A DNA stretch of 24,108 nt, taken from positions 1 through 24,108 of the forward strand of contig CAKQXG010000016.1 in NCBI GenBank assembly GCA_934281515.1, written 5' to 3'. Each line of letters opens with the position of its first letter. Positions within the stretch are counted from its first letter, which is position 1. A program made the translations under genes and the position numbers. This stretch comes from an uncultured Clostridia bacterium (GTDB lineage Bacteria > Bacillota > Clostridia > Christensenellales > CAG-314). Below, in pieces: positions 23,709-24,108 of this stretch. The notes below the pieces were generated by a model that did not search any database, was not told where the DNA came from, and worked only from the letters and a program-made list of their open reading frames with translations.

Positions 23709-24108
23709 TTATTTTGTTTGTATCTTTTGCAAAAATTCCGTCATTGCAGACAACAAACGGTCCTTTTGCATAAAGTCGGTATGCACAAATTGCACTCCGT
23801 AGCCGCCGCTGAGAGGCGAAACACAGTCGGACATGTCGGATATTGCGTCAAACACTTCCTTGCGCATCATCTTGTCGCGGTTGGCAAATACCAACTCTCC
23901 CTTACCCATGCGCACCGCCACTTTGCTACAACCTGCGTGATTGGCTAGCAGTTTGATCCTCGCTACAACAAACAGATTTACGCACACCGTAGGCAATGCG
24001 CCGTAGACGTCGGCAATTTGCTTTTGCAGTTTGTCTATCTCGTCCATTGTCGCGCAAGCCGCCAATTGTTGGTAGAAGTCCATACGCTCGTTTTGGGCAG
24101 GTATGTAG
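23709..24108 (-). CDS. mfd: Transcription-repair coupling factor, C-terminal end (runs off window)
   Basis: Only the last 132 codons are present; the start lies beyond 24108. The visible part opens with YIPAQNERMDFYQQLA, which matches the YIP...R...Y.R.A junction before the C-terminal D7 domain of Mfd, and continues with the DVYGALP and NLFVVARIKLLA runs typical of that domain. Mfd removes stalled RNA polymerase and recruits UvrA; D7 binds UvrB-like D2 and keeps the protein inactive until needed. The gene ends 44 nt before the PrsA-like promoter's -10 box. Confidence 0.9.
   Translation of the reverse strand, partial: YIPAQNERMDFYQQLAACATMDEIDKLQKQIADVYGALPTVCVNLFVVARIKLLANHAGCSKVAVRMGKGELVFANRDKMMRKEVFDAISDMSDCVSPLSGGYGVQFVHTDFMQKDRLLSAMTEFLQKIQTK

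Overview
The window looks like chromosome from an anaerobic, monoderm member of the Clostridia (Bacillota), probably an uncultured gut lineage. The signs are mfd followed by a PrsA-type foldase lipoprotein, a reverse rubrerythrin beside a PerR-type Fur repressor, lipoproteins and single-membrane surface anchors, a LytTR/GHKL two-component pair, and strong AGGAGG-type ribosome binding sites. Species-level placement cannot be made from the sequence alone. I see no tRNA, rRNA, CRISPR array, insertion sequence or prophage gene, and no stretch longer than 300 bases lacks a gene.

Left part (1-3030): the 5' end of a TauE/SafE-like permease leaves the window on the minus strand. A large doubly anchored surface protein with three carbohydrate-binding-like modules diverges from it. 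A bidirectional terminator follows.

Centre-left (3177-10250, minus strand): one compact operon reads patatin-like phospholipase, membrane-anchored ComEC-type metallo-beta-lactamase hydrolase, aroC, aroB, an aroA-aroE fusion and an aroQ-aroK fusion. The last four genes encode all six enzymes that convert DAHP to chorismate (AroB, AroQ, AroE, AroK, AroA, AroC). Only DAHP synthase is absent. Genes overlap by 4 bp or are separated by 3-34 bp. The operon promoter places the predicted transcription start on the ATG of the first gene.

Centre (10440-15600): a DUF308/HdeD-like membrane protein; a peroxide-defence pair (perR, reverse rubrerythrin) with candidate operators; a TtcA-type tRNA thiolase; and a LytTR response regulator plus GHKL sensor kinase, preceded by an 11-bp direct repeat that fits a LytTR binding site.

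Right part (15600-20950, minus strand): a carbohydrate-use surface operon with a carbohydrate-binding membrane protein, a membrane-anchored circularly permuted GH3 beta-glucosidase and a Cys-rich endonuclease/exonuclease/phosphatase-fold lipoprotein. After it come a HAD-IB phosphatase (again predicted leaderless), a PrsA-like foldase and the C-terminal end of Mfd.

The best leads for new biology are the near-complete shikimate operon with its two unusual fusions and its patatin/hydrolase partners, the two promoters with identical leaderless geometry, the LytTR direct repeat, and the atypical PerR-like operator.
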